DNA of 64,000 nucleotides from Streptomyces sp. SDr-06 (GTDB lineage: Bacteria > Actinomycetota > Actinomycetes > Streptomycetales > Streptomycetaceae). The position numbers and the translations under genes are program-made. This document shows positions 25,717 through 33,262 of this stretch, one piece after another. Numbering within the stretch: the first letter of the stretch is position 1; the number at the start of each line of letters is the position of its first letter. The notes under the pieces are model-generated. The model searched no databases, was not told where the DNA came from, and saw nothing but the letters and a program-made list of their open reading frames with translations. The DNA is taken from NCBI RefSeq assembly GCF_003324565.1, contig NZ_QOLA01000007.1, forward strand, positions 248,001 to 312,000, read 5' to 3'.

Positions 25717-26107
25717 GGACTTTCCTTCCCGTGGACCACCGCGCTCACGCGGTGGTCCTCCGCTTGGCGAACACACCCAACGCGGTTCGCTGATCAGGCA
25801 GATGGGCCACCCAGCCTCGCCCGTTGCACCCCCTCGGAAGCCGTTACCGTTCCCCGACAAATGGAGGTGCGTTCGGGCACCGCCGCCGTGTACGCCCGGT
25901 CCACCACGAGGTGTGCCGGGCAGCCGCGCGTTCCCCATGTGTGGGGGGCGGTGGAGCGGCACGGAGCCACGCCCGCTGTGATCGGCTGCTGCTGCGGCCA
26001 CCGGTGGGCCCCCTGCTGGGCCGGGTCCACCATGGAGAGAGGAGGACGGCGCAGGCGCCGAGAGCCTCCGCGTCCGCGCGCCTCCGGCCGACGAGGAGGC
26101 ACACGTC

Positions 26108-27202
26108 ATGAACGATCGCTACACCCGGCAGGACCCACCGCTCACCCTGGATGAGCTGGCCCGGCGTGCGGACATCCCCGCCACCGAGAACCTCTCCGGA
26201 GAAGCAAGGGCGGGCCTGACGTCCGCCCGCGTAACCGTGACGGTCCCCGAGTGGCAGTCTCTGCAGCAGGAAGGCGGCCCCACCCTCGTCCTGCCCGAAG
26301 GTTCCTTCCACGGCCGCACGGTGAACGAGACCCGGCTGCACGAGCCCGGCTCATTGGCGCCGCCGGACGCGCCACCCCGGCCCCACCGGCCTCTGTGGCA
26401 ACCACAACTGCACTATCCCCGCTTGACCGGGGTACCCGAGACCCGGCTGCGCCGGATCAACGGCCGCACCGTCATCGTCCCGACCGACAGCGGCCACGTG
26501 TACGGCGAGTACACGGCGAGGCAGACGTACTACCCCTCCGGGTACCCCTGGGCATGCATCGGACGGCTGTTCGTCTGGAGCGACGCGAGTCAGGCGAACT
26601 GGGACTCCTACGGTACGGCCGCTCTCGTGGGCAACCGCACAGTGCTGACAGCCGCCCACATGGTGCCATGGGGTGCGTCCAACTGGGCGGCGCAGTTCGT
26701 CGCGGGTTACTACGACGGAGGCTCCGTGGCCGGCAGCGGCGGCCAGTCCTGGGTCACGGACGCTCACGGGTATGCGGGCCACGATGTGAGCGCCCACGAC
26801 ATGGCTGTCATGCGCCCCGCCGATCCCCTCGGCAGTTGGCTCGGCTCGCTCGGTACCAAGGCATACGAAGACGGCTGGCAAGGCGGCAACTACTGGACGC
26901 TGGTGGGCTACCCGAGCGCCGTCATCTCCGAACGTCCCAGCTTCCAGGCCGCCATCCACGTCATCGACGACGACGAGGACGGCGACGCGCAGGAACTGGA
27001 GCACCACGGCGACGACACCGGCGGTGACTCGGGAGGCCCCTTCTTCGGGACCTGGGGCGACGGACCGTACGCGATCGGCACGGTCAGCGGCTACGAGGAG
27101 ATCTCAGGACCGCTCGGCATCGGCAGCGAGGACAACAACATCGTGGCCGGTGGCCCGGACCTCAACGCGATCGTCAAGTACGGTCGCGACACCTGGCCGT
27201 AG
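26108..27202 (+). CDS. Trypsin-like (S1-type) serine protease
   Basis: 364 residues from ATG 26108. The catalytic triad is complete: His184 in LTAAHMV, Asp231 in HDMAVM and Ser308 in TGGDSGGP. A region of about 120 residues precedes the protease domain and carries RINGRTVIVP, but I see no signal peptide, so export or location is unclear; it may act intracellularly or leave by a non-classical route. The ribosome site is GAGGAGG about 10 bases upstream. The acidic loop DDDEDGDAQELEHHGDD next to the serine is unusual and could bind calcium. Confidence 0.85.
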   Translation: MNDRYTRQDPPLTLDELARRADIPATENLSGEARAGLTSARVTVTVPEWQSLQQEGGPTLVLPEGSFHGRTVNETRLHEPGSLAPPDAPPRPHRPLWQPQLHYPRLTGVPETRLRRINGRTVIVPTDSGHVYGEYTARQTYYPSGYPWACIGRLFVWSDASQANWDSYGTAALVGNRTVLTAAHMVPWGASNWAAQFVAGYYDGGSVAGSGGQSWVTDAHGYAGHDVSAHDMAVMRPADPLGSWLGSLGTKAYEDGWQGGNYWTLVGYPSAVISERPSFQAAIHVIDDDEDGDAQELEHHGDDTGGDSGGPFFGTWGDGPYAIGTVSGYEEISGPLGIGSEDNNIVAGGPDLNAIVKYGRDTWP

Positions 27203-27277
27203 TCCCGCGTCCCCACGCCATCGAGGGCGCCCATGCGCCTCGGCTGTTTCGTGCTGCGCATGGCGACGCCCAGCCGC

Positions 27278-27649
27278 TCATGCTGTCGGCGGCAGCCTGG
27301 GTTCAAGGAAGCGCGCGACTGCGGAGTCGAGGTAGCGGCCGAACTCCGCCGGGGTGGCGATGGAGGGGCAGTCGGCGATGACCTCGTTGTCCTTCAGCGC
27401 GTTGAGATCTGCCCAGCCACCCCGGTACAGGACGATCTGTAGCTCGGCCCACCCATCGGCGCCCTTGACATGTATGCCGACCGAATCCGGATCGGCGACG
27501 AGTGCCCGGTCCGTCTCCAGGCGCTGGGGCCACGGGGCGTGTCCGTCCCGCCAGGTGACCGGGAGGGGGGTGAGGCCTGCCGCGCTCCAGGCCGGAAGAC
27601 GTGCGGTGATCTCGGCGGCGGCCGAATCGAGTTCGATGACGTGATCCAT
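27278..27649 (-). CDS. Conserved hypothetical protein
   Basis: 123 residues, cytoplasmic, beginning MDHVIELDSAAAEITARLPAW. Contains VTWRDGHAPWPQRLETDRAL, VGIHVKGADGWAELQIVLYRGGWADL and a C-terminal helix EFGRYLDSAVARFLEPRL. Acidic and compact, resembling the general style of small immunity or SMI1-like proteins, but I cannot assign a family. Convergent with the protease gene. Confidence 0.6.
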   Translation of the reverse strand: MDHVIELDSAAAEITARLPAWSAAGLTPLPVTWRDGHAPWPQRLETDRALVADPDSVGIHVKGADGWAELQIVLYRGGWADLNALKDNEVIADCPSIATPAEFGRYLDSAVARFLEPRLPPTA

Positions 27650-27882
27650 GACCTCATCATCCTCACCGGCGCGGCGAGGCCGCCACGGCCTGCGCTTCCA
27701 GCATGCCTGCCGGGAATCCGGGTGTCCGCGATGGCTGGACCGATTCGCCTGCTCTCGGCCGGAGCGACATTGGCCTGATGCTTCCTGACCCGGCCTCTGG
27801 GCCGGCTGCCATGCTCGCCGTATCCAGGCAGGCGCCCTCGCACTGCCGGAGCTGCGCCCTGATCCGATGACGGGAGTTCAGC

Positions 27883-28362
27883 ATGTTACGTAAACGGTCC
27901 ATCGCGGCGTTGGCCGGAGCCTGTGCCGCATTCGCCCTGACGGGCACTGCTACCAGCTCTGCATCCACACCCACCGGCACGGGTGCTCAAGTCGCGACGA
28001 TCTCCACGGCCGTCCCGCCTGCGGCCGACGGCCCCGTGGTCAGCACGGCGCTGCGGCCCGGAACCGACTCCGGGCGGTCCGGGACGCGTATCGAGGCGGG
28101 AGGTTGCTGGTACGCGTCGAGCCACTGGTGGTGCAACAACGCTTCCGGCGCCGGTGTCTACATCAACAACAATGGACAGGCCCAGTACGTGGGCACCATG
28201 TACAGCAACCCGTCCTGGTTCACCTGCCGTTCGGACGACGGCGGGTATGTCGGCGGTCCGCACCCCTACCGGTGGGAGTGGACCCAGGCGGACAACGGTG
28301 CCTGGGGCTGGATGAAGGACACCGACATCTCCAGCGAGACAGACCCTCTGCCGGTCTGCTGA
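27883..28362 (+). CDS. Secreted protein with TTA as second codon
   Basis: 159 residues from ATG 27883. Signal peptide LRKRSIAALAGACAAFALTG with cleavage near ATSSAS (about 28). A Thr/Pro/Ala-rich segment precedes a Trp/Tyr/Cys-rich domain (GGCWYASSHWWCNNASGAGV, SWFTCRSDDGGYVGG, RWEWTQADNGAWGWM) with four cysteines, probably disulphide-bonded, and reminiscent of small SH3-like or carbohydrate-contact domains. Codon 2 is TTA, so synthesis should depend on the bldA tRNA and developmental stage. Function unknown. Confidence 0.75.
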   Translation: MLRKRSIAALAGACAAFALTGTATSSASTPTGTGAQVATISTAVPPAADGPVVSTALRPGTDSGRSGTRIEAGGCWYASSHWWCNNASGAGVYINNNGQAQYVGTMYSNPSWFTCRSDDGGYVGGPHPYRWEWTQADNGAWGWMKDTDISSETDPLPVC

Positions 28363-28556
28363 AGGGCGAGCCCCCGAGAAACGGCGGCCCGGAGGCCTGG
28401 CGGTCCTGCCTACCGGATACCTGACCGGGACTGTCGTAGGGGCGGCCGTGGTGGTGGGACCGTCGGCGGGGGAGGGGCTCATCCCCGCGAGGGCGGCGCG
28501 GCGCATGGGGGACCGCTCGCCATGGCGCGGGCGCGTGCCGTCCCGTGGCGGACCGA

Positions 28557-28916
28557 TCAGTCGTGGGTGGCCTGCCCGCTCACGCGGTGGTCGGCGTGAC
28601 TGAGCGCTTCGAGGACCAGGCGGCGCAGATGGCCGTCGGTCAGTCGGTAGACGATGTGGCGCCCCTCGCGGCGGGTCTCCACCAGCCCGGCGAGCCGCAG
28701 CTTCGCCAGATGCTGGCTGACCGCGGTGCGCGACGCCTCGCACCGCTCGGCGAGCGAGCTCACATCTGATTCCCCCTGCGCGAGCAGCCACAGCAGATGC
28801 AGCCGGGTGGCGTCTGAAAGCAGCGCGAAGACGCCGGTCGCCTCGGCCAGCCGCGCACTGTCAGGGGCACGCAGATGCGCGCCGGGTGCAGGTAGGACGG
28901 AGTCGCGCTCAGGCAT
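28557..28916 (-). CDS. ArsR family transcriptional regulator
   Basis: 119 residues with a typical ArsR/SmtB winged HTH: ATGVFALLSDATRLHLLWLLAQGESDVSSL, ERCEASRTAVSQHLAKLRLAGLVETRREGRHIVYRLTDGHL. A Cys is present at the start of the recognition region (AERCEAS), and the C-terminus has several histidines (SHADHRVSGQATHD), so metal sensing is possible. Divergent from an MFS transporter, with a 22-bp palindrome in the gap that is the likely operator. Confidence 0.9.
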   Translation of the reverse strand: MPERDSVLPAPGAHLRAPDSARLAEATGVFALLSDATRLHLLWLLAQGESDVSSLAERCEASRTAVSQHLAKLRLAGLVETRREGRHIVYRLTDGHLRRLVLEALSHADHRVSGQATHD

Positions 28917-28980
28917 GGGGACAGCCTAGGCCCCACCCCTGCGGCGGCCGCGCGGTGACTGGCGAGGGAACTTCTCTGTT

Positions 28981-29002
28981 CATGTGCGCAGCTGCGCACA
29001 TG
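28981..29002. promoter_or_regulatory. 22-bp perfect palindrome, probable ArsR operator
   Basis: CATGTGCGCAG is followed directly by its complement CTGCGCACATG. It lies 56 bp before the MFS start and 65 bp before the ArsR start, so binding would block both promoters. Confidence 0.7.
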
Positions 29003-29057
29003 TGCCTATAGTGAGTGCGTCCAAGCCCTGTCCGCCTCTGGCCGAGGGACCCGCCGG

Positions 29058-30371
29058 ATGCTCTCCGTTCTGCGCAACCGCACCTACCGACATCTGTTCG
29101 TCGCCCAGGTCGTCTCCCTGATCGGGACGGGACTGGCCACCGTCGCGCTCGGGCTGCTCGCGTACGACATCGCGGGCGCCGGTGCCGGGGCGGTGCTCGG
29201 CACCGCGCTGGCGATCAAGATGGCGGCCTACGTTCTGATCGCTCCCGCGATCAGCGCCGTGGCCGACCGCCTCCCGCGCCGGGCGCTCATGGTCGGCGCC
29301 GACCTCACCCGGGCCGCCGTCACGCTCTTCCTGCCGTTCGTGAGCCAGGTGTGGCAGGTGTACGTCCTGGTGTTTCTGCTCCAGTCCGCCTCGGCCGCCT
29401 TCACCCCGTCCTTCCAGGCCGTCATCCCCGACGTCCTGCCCCAGGAGCGGGACTACACGCAAGCACTGTCGATGTCCCGGCTTGCCTACGACCTGGAGAG
29501 CCTGTTCAGCCCGGCTCTCGCCGCAGCCCTGCTCACCGTCGTCACGTACAACTGGCTGTTCACCGGGACCGTGCTCGGCTTCCTCGCCTCGGCCGCCCTG
29601 GTCGTCTCGGCCGTTCTGCCCGGCCCTGCGCCCGCCGCGCCCCGTACGGGCAGCGCGTATGCGAGGGCGACGGCCGGCACCCGGCTCTTCTTCGACAGCC
29701 CGCGCCTGCGGGCCCTGCTGGTCCTCAACGTCGCCGTGGCCGCGGCCGGCGCGATGGTCACCGTCAACAGCGTCGTCTACGTACGCGACCACCTCGGCCG
29801 CACCGCCGCGCAAGTCCCCTTCGCGCTCGGCGCGTACGGAGCGGGCTCCATGCTCGTCGCCCTGCTGGTGCCCCGGCTGCTGGACAGGGCTTCGGACCGG
29901 GCCGTGATGCTGCGCGGCGCTCTGCTGCTCACGACCGTGTTCGCCGGACTCGTCCTGATCACACCCGCGTGCAGCGGAAGCTGGCGCTGGCCGACGCTTC
30001 TGATCATGTGGGCCGCGTTCGGCGCCGGTTGCTCGATGGTGCTCACCCCCGCCGGCCGTCTCATCCGCCACTCCACCACGCCCGAGCAGCGCACTGCTGC
30101 CTTTGCCGCCCAGTTCTCCCTCTCCCACAGCTGCTGGCTGCTCACGTACCCCCTGGCCGGGTGGCTCGGGGCCGAAGCCGGACTCCAGGCAGCCGTCATC
30201 GCTCTCGGTGTGCTCGCTCTCGCGGCGGGTGGTACGGCCGTACGCCTCTGGCCCGCCGATGACCCCGACGGGCTCCCGCACGCTCGCACCAGGACTGCCC
30301 CGGTCCGCCCGCTCACGGGGGTGCGGGCGGGCGGTCAGATGGGCTGGGGGCGGCCGAACAACAGGTCGTAG
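29058..30371 (+). CDS. MFS transporter
   Basis: 437 residues with about 12 hydrophobic segments, beginning LRNRTYRHLFVAQVVSLIGTG, a pattern typical of the MFS enterobactin/macrolide exporter group. The cytoplasmic loop after TM2 is ADRLPRRALMVGADL, the usual A-motif region. It sits opposite an ArsR regulator, so it is probably an inducible efflux pump; the substrate (metal chelate or drug) is not visible. Its 3' end overlaps the convergent DUF2267 gene by 37 bp. Confidence 0.88.
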   Translation: MLSVLRNRTYRHLFVAQVVSLIGTGLATVALGLLAYDIAGAGAGAVLGTALAIKMAAYVLIAPAISAVADRLPRRALMVGADLTRAAVTLFLPFVSQVWQVYVLVFLLQSASAAFTPSFQAVIPDVLPQERDYTQALSMSRLAYDLESLFSPALAAALLTVVTYNWLFTGTVLGFLASAALVVSAVLPGPAPAAPRTGSAYARATAGTRLFFDSPRLRALLVLNVAVAAAGAMVTVNSVVYVRDHLGRTAAQVPFALGAYGAGSMLVALLVPRLLDRASDRAVMLRGALLLTTVFAGLVLITPACSGSWRWPTLLIMWAAFGAGCSMVLTPAGRLIRHSTTPEQRTAAFAAQFSLSHSCWLLTYPLAGWLGAEAGLQAAVIALGVLALAAGGTAVRLWPADDPDGLPHARTRTAPVRPLTGVRAGGQMGWGRPNNRS

Positions 30372-30739
30372 CCGACAGGCAGTTGAAGCAGGATCTGCTG
30401 CATGAGGTGGTCGCCTGCCGCGTCGGCCACGGTGCTCAGGACCGCGCTGACGTCCCAGGCCGCAGTGGCTTCGGTCGCGCCCTCGATCCAGGCAGCCGTG
30501 GCTCGCACGAACCGCTCGGGCGGGAGCGGTTCCGCGCTTTGCAGGGGGTTGAGGAGGATCAGGGCGAACGCTTCCGGCAGACGCGCGGCCAGTTCCGCCC
30601 GCACACCGCCGACCAAGTGGGCGCCGAGCAGGGCGAGAACGACACGGGCCGCGCGTTCTGCTTCGTGGACACTGCCGTACTCGCCGCGTTCCCGCACGTG
30701 ATCGAGGAACGCTTCCCATCGCAGGGTCATCTCAGCCAC
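30335..30739 (-). CDS. DUF2267 domain protein
   Basis: 134 residues, or 131 if the Met at 30730 (MTLRWEAFLDHV) is used. Helical, with VRERGEYGSVHEAERAARVVLALLG, RLPEAFALILL-type and ERFVRATAAWIEG segments characteristic of DUF2267. Function unknown; members often sit in general-stress clusters, and here the gene is next to hsp20. The neighbouring Hsp20 gene is on the same strand 88 bp upstream. Confidence 0.85.
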   Translation of the reverse strand: MAEMTLRWEAFLDHVRERGEYGSVHEAERAARVVLALLGAHLVGGVRAELAARLPEAFALILLNPLQSAEPLPPERFVRATAAWIEGATEATAAWDVSAVLSTVADAAGDHLMQQILLQLPVGYDLLFGRPQPI

Positions 30740-30827
30740 CGCCTCCCGTGGTGTGGGGCGCAGGACGGGGGAGAGGGGGAGATCGGAGCCCGTCCCGCGC
30801 CGCCACCGGCCTGCCCGCGCCGCTGGT

Positions 30828-31259
30828 TCAGCCGGAGATCTCCTTGCGGGAGGACGTCCCGCTGACGGAGACCTTGCGGGGCTTGGCGCGCTCGGCGATC
30901 GGGATGCGCAGGGTCAGCACCCCGGCGTCGTAGTCCGCCTTGATGCGCTCGGTGTCCAGGGTGTCGGCGAGGACGAGCTGGCGGGAGAAGACGCCGAGCG
31001 GCCGCTCGGAGAGTTCCATCTGCACGTCGTCGCCCTTCGCCACGGGCCTGCGCTCGGCCTTGACGGTCAGCATGTTCCGCTCGACGTCGATGTCGATCGA
31101 CTCCGCGCTGACGCCGGGAAGGTCGAAGGCCACCACGTACTCGTCGCCCTCGCGGTAGGCGTCCATCGCCATCGCGGACGGTCGCGACCACGTGCCGCTC
31201 CCGGTCAGCTGCTGGGCGAGGCGGTCGAGTTCACGGAACGGGTCGGTGCGCATCAACAT
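30828..31259 (-). CDS. hsp18: Hsp20/alpha-crystallin small heat-shock protein (Hsp18)
   Basis: 143 residues from ATG 31259 ([13 protein letters not shown]), with GGAGG 8 bases upstream. Typical alpha-crystallin domain from [20 protein letters not shown] to the strand [23 protein letters not shown]-independent chaperone that holds unfolded cytoplasmic proteins. The sequence start and length match Streptomyces Hsp18. Two RheA-type operators lie about 70 bp upstream, predicting heat induction by loss of RheA binding. Confidence 0.92.
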   Translation of the reverse strand: MLMRTDPFRELDRLAQQLTGSGTWSRPSAMAMDAYREGDEYVVAFDLPGVSAESIDIDVERNMLTVKAERRPVAKGDDVQMELSERPLGVFSRQLVLADTLDTERIKADYDAGVLTLRIPIAERAKPRKVSVSGTSSRKEISG

Positions 31260-31324
31260 CACGAAACACCTCCAGAAGGTTCGGGCAGTACCTGCCAATG
31301 CGCTTCACGACACCGTTGTAGCAC

Positions 31325-31367
31325 GTCATCCAATGGATGACAAACACCTTGTCATCGGATGGATGAC
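31325..31367. promoter_or_regulatory. Two RheA-type operators upstream of hsp18
   Basis: GTCATC-CAATG-GATGAC at 31325-31341 and GTCATC-GGATG-GATGAC at 31351-31367 match the known RheA site TGTCATC-N5-GATGACA of Streptomyces albus. Their starts are 26 bp apart. Confidence 0.85.
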
Positions 31368-31664
31368 CTGGGCCAATGGGCGGCCTGGTTGCTCCATGGA
31401 TCAGCCACCTGCGGCTCCACCACCTGGAGTCGATGGAGCGGGGCGGAGCTGGGGCGTGCGGGATCTGCGAGTACTCGTACGTGGCGGCGGCCGGCCGGCT
31501 GCGTCACATCCGCTGGGTCTGGCGAACCGACGAGCACATCGGGGTCGGTGCCGGTCGGCATGTGCGCCGTGGTCCGCCAGGGATGGTGGCAGGCGGGTCG
31601 GCGGTGCGCCGCAGCTCGGCGGCGATGCCGCCGAGCTGCTCTGTCGGTCCTTCGTGGAGCGGCG
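31368..31664. other. 297 bp without a recognisable gene
   Basis: Between the hsp18 promoter and the DUF6381-like gene. Several frames are open but none has a family match, a good start site or neighbours in phase. I see nothing else in it. Confidence 0.4.
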
Positions 31665-31856
31665 TCAGGCCGGTTCAGGATGCGCGGTGTCCGTGCTGCG
31701 GTCCTGGCCGCACTGCTCCTGCAGGCGGTGGATCTTCGCCTCGAGACGACGCCGTAGCTCGGGGTCGAGCGTGCGGTCCGCGGCATGGCGGAGTTCGCTG
31801 ACCTGGGCGCGCATCTGCTGCAGGCGGCGCACCCCGAGTTCACTTGTGCTGCTCAT
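31665..31856 (-). CDS. Small coiled-coil protein, DUF6381-like
   Basis: 63 residues from ATG 31856 behind GGAGG. Almost entirely helical and charged: LGVRRLQQMRAQVSELRHAA, DRTLDPELRRRLEAKIHRLQ, EQCGQDRS. This resembles the short DUF6381 proteins of Streptomyces as I recall them. Function unknown; sits in the stress group with Hsp20, DUF2267 and ANTAR proteins. Confidence 0.65.
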   Translation of the reverse strand: MSSTSELGVRRLQQMRAQVSELRHAADRTLDPELRRRLEAKIHRLQEQCGQDRSTDTAHPEPA

Positions 31857-32147
31857 GAGTCCTCCATGGTCGCGGAGAGCGGGGCGCATTCAGGAAATCA
31901 GCGGCACCGGGGGCGCGCACGTCGGGCGCTCACCGTCGGTAAGCGGTTCCCGCCCGTCCTGTCCCGCCCCGCGAACGGCTTCCGCCCCGCCCGCAAGGGT
32001 TGTCGAGCAACGCGGGGCGGGTCGGTGCCGGGCCCGGCACCGAGCGCCGAGGGGGCCAATTGGTGGAGCTCTCCCAGCCCGCTGACCGGCCAGGCGCACC
32101 TGCCTGCCGATGGCACTGGGTGCTTCTCCGGATCGGGGCGGCCGCTG
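31857..32147. other. 291 bp intergenic
   Basis: Upstream of the DUF6381-like gene and downstream of the ANTAR gene on the same strand; should hold the promoter of the former. No clear motif or gene seen. Confidence 0.4.
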
Positions 32148-32510
32148 TTACTCGGTGGCGGTCTGGCGGATGTCCGGACGAGTGGGCGGCGTGCTGAGTT
32201 TGTCGGGCGGGGTGGAGGGTTCGGTGCGGAACGCGCCGAGGGCTGAGGCCAGTTGCTGCTGGAGCGGCCGGGGGAGGGGGTCGCCGTTGATGGAGTCGAG
32301 CACCTTCTCGGCCACGTGCCGCAGTTTGCTGTTGGAGTGCTGGGACACCGTGACGAGTACGTTCCAGGCGTCCTGGCTGCTGAGCTGGAAGGAGGCCATC
32401 AGTGCGCCGCGGGCGAGGTCGATGACGGGCCGGGTCTCCAAGGCCCGGCGCAGCTGCTCGACTTCGCGGTGCAATGCGTCGGTGTCCTCGGCGGGCCTGG
32501 GCTCATTCAC
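32148..32510 (-). CDS. ANTAR domain protein
   Basis: 120 residues from GTG 32510, which overlaps the stop of the upstream 62-aa gene (GTGA). The ANTAR three-helix domain is complete: DALHREVEQLRRALETRPVIDLARGALM, FQLSSQDAWNVLVTVSQHSN, KLRHVAEKVLD. ANTAR proteins bind nascent RNA hairpins to prevent termination. No receiver or GAF domain is attached, so the signal input must come from elsewhere, possibly from the coupled small protein. Confidence 0.85.
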   Translation of the reverse strand: MNEPRPAEDTDALHREVEQLRRALETRPVIDLARGALMASFQLSSQDAWNVLVTVSQHSNSKLRHVAEKVLDSINGDPLPRPLQQQLASALGAFRTEPSTPPDKLSTPPTRPDIRQTATE

Positions 32511-32695
32511 GCCGGTCGCCCCACGGATCGGGCTCGCCACCCGCCGGGGCAGACCTGGGTGGGGGTGAGCAGAGGCCGCGTACGGGTCATCGCGAGCAGT
32601 CTCGCCACCTCCCGGCCCGCGCCCCGGATGCTGACCGTTCTGCCCTGCGGCAGCGCACGGTGGCGCAGGCGCGGCAGGGCGTTGAGCTCTTTCAC
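32507..32695 (-). CDS. Small basic protein coupled to the ANTAR gene
   Basis: 62 residues from GTG 32695, with GGGGAG 6 bases upstream and a GTGA overlap with the ANTAR start. Basic, with LPRLRHRALPQGRTVSIRGA, REVARLLAMTRTRPLLTPTQ and CPGGWRARS. No family known to me. The good ribosome site and coupling argue that it is translated. Confidence 0.55.
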   Translation of the reverse strand: MKELNALPRLRHRALPQGRTVSIRGAGREVARLLAMTRTRPLLTPTQVCPGGWRARSVGRPA

Positions 32696-32792
32696 GGAAG
32701 GCTCCCCGAGGGCTCCACCTGGTTGCGGACCCTCCCAATGTCCTCCGGCGCATCCTCATACGTCAAGCCTTACAGGAAACCTGCTTCATCCT

Positions 32793-32811
32793 TTTGATTG
32801 CGTGAATCAAA
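32793..32811. promoter_or_regulatory. Inverted repeat upstream of wHTH gene
   Basis: TTTGATT-GCGTG-AATCAAA is a perfect inverted repeat ending 18 bp before the start of the winged-helix regulator; likely its own operator. Confidence 0.6.
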
Positions 32812-32828
32812 GTGCCTATGGTGGACGG

Positions 32829-33146
32829 ATGGCGGGAGTACCTGAGGCGCACAGTGGCTGGACCTTTCTCACCAACCATGCCCGTGTGTTGGCGACCATC
32901 GCGGAGGACAGCACGGTGCGCATACGCGACATCGCGGCGCACTGCCGACTGACGGAACGGTCCGTGCAGAACATCATCTCCGACCTGGAGCACGGCGGTT
33001 ACCTCACGCATACCCGCGAAGGCCGCTCCAACATCTACCGCGTGGCTCCCGACAACCCCCTGCGCCATCCGGCCGACAAGGCCACCGTCGCCGACCTGCT
33101 CTCCGTGCTCGCCCAGCACGACAGCAGGCGCCCCGACGGCTCGTAG
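32829..33146 (+). CDS. Winged helix-turn-helix transcriptional regulator
   Basis: 105 residues from ATG 32829; the longer open frame upstream runs antisense to the ANTAR gene and is not used. Single domain: FLTNHARVLATIAEDSTVRI, RDIAAHCRLTERSVQNIISD, LEHGGYLTHTREGRSNIYRV. This is a MarR/GntR-like wHTH with no ligand domain. Divergent from the ANTAR operon; a 19-bp inverted repeat just upstream suggests autoregulation. Its regulon is unknown. Confidence 0.82.
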   Translation: MAGVPEAHSGWTFLTNHARVLATIAEDSTVRIRDIAAHCRLTERSVQNIISDLEHGGYLTHTREGRSNIYRVAPDNPLRHPADKATVADLLSVLAQHDSRRPDGS

Positions 33147-33151
33147 GCCTC

Positions 33152-33186
33152 CGGGCGGACTCGTCGGGGCCGACTCCGGCCGCCCG
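33152..33186 (+). terminator. Weak terminator hairpin
   Basis: CGGGCGG and CCGCCCG can pair, with partial GC pairing inside, just after the wHTH gene. Confidence 0.35.
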
Positions 33187-33262
33187 AACAGGCAGCAGGA
33201 CACGGCCCGTTCGGGCGTCGAAGGTGCGTGCCGGCCGTACTCGGGCCCCTCGGCCGACGCCA

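Noticed and set aside
31376-31801. Plus-strand open frame between hsp18 and the DUF6381-like gene
   Set aside because: No ribosome site, no family match and overlap with the DUF6381-like gene on the other strand.
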